Below, piece by piece: positions 6,820 to 8,014 of a DNA stretch of 8,014 bases; position 1 is the stretch's first letter, and each line of letters opens with the position of its first letter. Origin of the DNA: Bacillota bacterium (GTDB taxonomy: Bacteria; Bacillota_A; Clostridia; Acetivibrionales; DUMB01). The notes beneath the pieces are model-generated. The model was not told where the DNA came from and searched no databases. It saw nothing but the letters and a program-made list of their open reading frames with translations. The stretch spans positions 1 through 8,014 of the forward strand of contig JAMOAC010000311.1 in the NCBI GenBank assembly GCA_023621975.1. Direction: 5' to 3'. Made by a program: the position numbers and the translations under genes.

Positions 6820-6830
6820 ATATTGCATAA

Positions 6831-6844
6831 TTCACCCGAGTGCA
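6831..6844. promoter_or_regulatory. LacI-type operator downstream of the mutarotase promoter
   Basis: TTCACCCGAGTGCA matches the perfect palindrome at 4607-4620 at 12 of 14 positions and keeps the central CpG. It lies roughly 10-23 bases downstream of the expected transcription start, a classical repressor position. A further half-site-like ATGTGAA at 6867-6873, also present at 4625-4631 beside the perfect operator, lies in the promoter spacer. Confidence 0.7.
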
Positions 6845-6859
6845 CTATTGTTTGTTTTT

Positions 6860-6888
6860 ATTATAAATGTGAATTATATATATGTCAA
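6860..6888 (-). promoter_or_regulatory. Strong sigma-A promoter of the mutarotase-lacI(-importer) operon
   Basis: The minus strand has TTGACA at 6883-6888 and TATAAT at 6860-6865, both perfect consensus, with an optimal 17-base spacer. The expected start is near 6853. It lies in the 179-base gap after gntR, where I saw no convincing terminator, so some read-through from gntR is possible. Confidence 0.88.
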
Positions 6889-6986
6889 TCATAATTTTGA
6901 ATTTATTATATATTTTTTATAGCAGTGTATTGTATAAATGGCATAAATAGAAGAAGTTAAATACAAAGAAATGCAGCAAACAGGAG

Positions 6987-7679
6987 TTACAGCAGAAGGT
7001 TTTTTGATGCAATAGTATGAGCAATCATTGCTTTTTTCGCTTCTTCTGGATTTCGGTCTTTTATTTGCAGGTAAATTTTATAATGTTCCATGTAATTCTC
7101 TTCAAGCATAAAATCGAGTTTTCCAATTCGTTTCACACATGCCTGATTTATTTCTTCAATAGTTGAGACGCATGCCTGAAGCAATGTATTATGCGACATC
7201 TTGGATACTTTGATATGGAATTCGCTGTCAAACTCCCATACGCGAAGAATGTCGTTAGCATCTGCAGCATCTTTTAATTGAGAAAGGATAAGTTCCAATT
7301 CTTTGCATTCTATATCTGTTCTATTAATAGCTGCTAAATAGGCAGTACCCCCTTCTATAATTTCACGAGCATCATATATCGTTTCTATATCAATATCTTC
7401 AAATTCAATTAATTGGAACAAGGGGCGCATAAAAATCCCCAGGTCTACATTCTTTACATAAGTGCCGCTGCCCTGTCTTATATCTAAAAGACCCATCATG
7501 CTTAGCTTTTTAAGGCTCTCACGTATTGTAACCCGGCTTACGCCAAATGCTTCACACAAATCAGGCTCCGGCGGAAGTTTATCTCCGGTTTTATAAACTC
7601 CTCTTATAATTAATTCCTTAATTTGTTTAACTATTTGATCACATTTTGTCTGCTTTGATACTTTTGTTAAATGTTTCAT
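6987..7679 (-). CDS. GntR-family regulator, FCD (FadR-like) subfamily
   Basis: DNA-binding regulator of 230 residues, usual for the subfamily. The winged helix covers about residues 12-76: IVKQIKELIIRGVYKTGDKLPPEPDL, recognition helix VSRVTIRESLKKL (47-59), and wing GLLDIRQGSGTYV (63-75). The FCD domain fills the rest. Its usual metal ligands are all present: Asp151 and His155 (EFDSEFH), His199 (EHY) and His221 (AHT), with the conserved YDARE at 102-106. Such metal-centred pockets generally sense small carboxylic acids, including sugar acids, but no ligand can be named. ATG 7679 has GAGG eight bases upstream and its own promoter at 7711-7740. It is upstream of, and in the same direction as, the mutarotase-lacI-importer genes, so it may add a second signal to their control or regulate neighbours outside the window. 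Confidence 0.93.
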   Translation of the reverse strand: MKHLTKVSKQTKCDQIVKQIKELIIRGVYKTGDKLPPEPDLCEAFGVSRVTIRESLKKLSMMGLLDIRQGSGTYVKNVDLGIFMRPLFQLIEFEDIDIETIYDAREIIEGGTAYLAAINRTDIECKELELILSQLKDAADANDILRVWEFDSEFHIKVSKMSHNTLLQACVSTIEEINQACVKRIGKLDFMLEENYMEHYKIYLQIKDRNPEEAKKAMIAHTIASKNLLL

Positions 7680-7710
7680 ATGTTAATCCTCTATATAATA
7701 TTATTCTATT

Positions 7711-7740
7711 ATCATAGAAAAACATTTATAATTCTGTCAA
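7711..7740 (-). promoter_or_regulatory. Sigma-A promoter of gntR
   Basis: The minus strand has TTGACA at 7735-7740 (perfect -35) and TATGAT at 7711-7716 (-10, five of six) with an 18-base spacer. It begins 31 bases before the gntR start codon, giving a short leader of roughly 25 bases that carries the GAGG ribosome binding site. Confidence 0.75.
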
Positions 7741-7768
7741 TTATAATTTTTAGAATTTTATAACATTC

Positions 7769-7782
7769 GTATACCTTGTACA
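7769..7782. promoter_or_regulatory. Candidate regulator box upstream of the gntR promoter
   Basis: Two short palindromic cores, GTATAC (7769-7774) and TGTACA (7777-7782), are stacked about 30 bases upstream of the -35. FadR-type GntR proteins bind short palindromes of the TTGTATACAA kind, so this could be an autoregulatory site. In such AT-rich DNA, chance is a serious alternative. Confidence 0.25.
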
Positions 7783-7851
7783 GTTTTATATATCATATTT
7801 TGTATAAATTTCTTATAATGTTAGGATAAATAATAAAATAAGCAGGGAGAT

Positions 7852-7891
7852 AAAAAGCAAAAAGAGATGTCTTCTATAAATAAAGACATCT
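7852..7891 (-). terminator. Intrinsic terminator of the gene entering from the right edge
   Basis: On the minus strand a 9-bp stem (arms 7883-7891 and 7865-7873, core GATGTCTT/AAGACATC) with a 9-base loop is followed by TCTTTTTGCTTTTTA (7851-7865). It begins 44 bases after the stop codon at 7936-7938. It separates that transcription unit from gntR. The rest of 7680-7935 holds the gntR promoter and AT-rich DNA with no gene. Confidence 0.85.
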
Positions 7892-7935
7892 TCTTCAATA
7901 CCTGGTTTATTTGTTTATTAAATTTCCTATGTTTA

Positions 7936-8014
7936 TTATCTCTGCTGCTGCAGATCAAATTCCGGCATATAAGCCTTTTCTTCATCTGTAAACTTGCGGT
8001 AAGTATTTATCACT
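7936..8014 (-). CDS. C-terminal 25 residues of an unrecognised protein
   Basis: The minus strand from the right edge reads VINTYRKFTDEEKAYMPEF followed by DLQQQR and tandem TAA TAA stops (first stop at 7936-7938). The other two frames close or look unlike protein, and the terminator placed right after supports a real gene end. The tail is hydrophilic and charged. Too little is visible to name a family; it is probably a separate transcription unit from the sugar locus. Confidence 0.6.
   Translation of the reverse strand, partial: VINTYRKFTDEEKAYMPEFDLQQQR

Noticed and set aside
6808..6828. Longer mutarotase N-terminus from ATG 6828
   Set aside because: No ribosome binding site precedes it, while GGAGAG sits correctly before ATG 6807; the extra residues include the ribosome binding site region.
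6972..7006. Possible terminator after gntR
   Set aside because: GCAGCA and CAGCAG are direct, not inverted, repeats; no stem followed by a T run was found.
7695..7704. Perfect palindrome ATAATATTAT before gntR
   Set aside because: It is made only of A and T in very AT-rich DNA, so chance is likely; it lies between the -10 and the start codon without other support.
1..8014. CRISPR arrays, insertion sequences, attachment sites, tRNA or rRNA genes
   Set aside because: No spaced direct repeats, transposase fragments, terminal inverted repeats or tRNA-like T-loop sequences were recognised on either strand.

Overview
The window looks like chromosomal DNA from a low-GC Firmicute, probably a clostridial relative. 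It is AT-rich, has strong AGGAGG-type ribosome binding sites, near-consensus TTGACA/TATAAT promoters and a lipoprotein-type solute-binding protein, and every natural stop codon visible is TAA. All genes lie on the minus strand, so they read from high to low coordinates. No plus-strand gene, RNA gene, mobile element or CRISPR array is supported.

Layout in transcription order: (1) 7936-8014, the last 25 codons of an unrecognised gene, followed by a good intrinsic terminator (7852-7891). (2) A GntR/FCD regulator (6987-7679) with its own sigma-A promoter. (3) A galactose-mutarotase-like protein (5773-6807) behind a perfect TTGACA-17-TATAAT promoter. (4) A LacI-family regulator (4688-5713). (5) A monosaccharide ABC importer in the order permease (3569-4582), double-domain ATPase (2031-3524), sugar-binding lipoprotein (845-1873). 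(6) The 5' two thirds of a gene for a uroporphyrinogen-decarboxylase-superfamily protein (1-746, running off the left edge).

The genes form one sugar uptake and utilisation locus. The importer brings in a monosaccharide or related small polyol or acid, and the mutarotase-like protein would interconvert its anomers. The LacI protein very likely controls the locus: four related 14-bp operator-like palindromes (consensus TTCAYYCGAGTGMA) sit before the mutarotase gene, before lacI and on both sides of the probable permease promoter. The GntR/FCD protein may give a second layer of control. No kinase, isomerase or dehydrogenase is visible, so the substrate cannot be named.

Two points deserve attention. 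The binding-protein gene is intact in frame over 343 codons except for a single internal TAG at codon 77, which would disable the importer unless it is read through or is a sequence error. The gene after the binding protein encodes a URO-D-superfamily protein that lacks the haem-pathway HemE signature and whose role beside a sugar importer is unclear. I see no clear evidence of a wholly new system; the URO-D/sugar-importer pairing is the nearest candidate.
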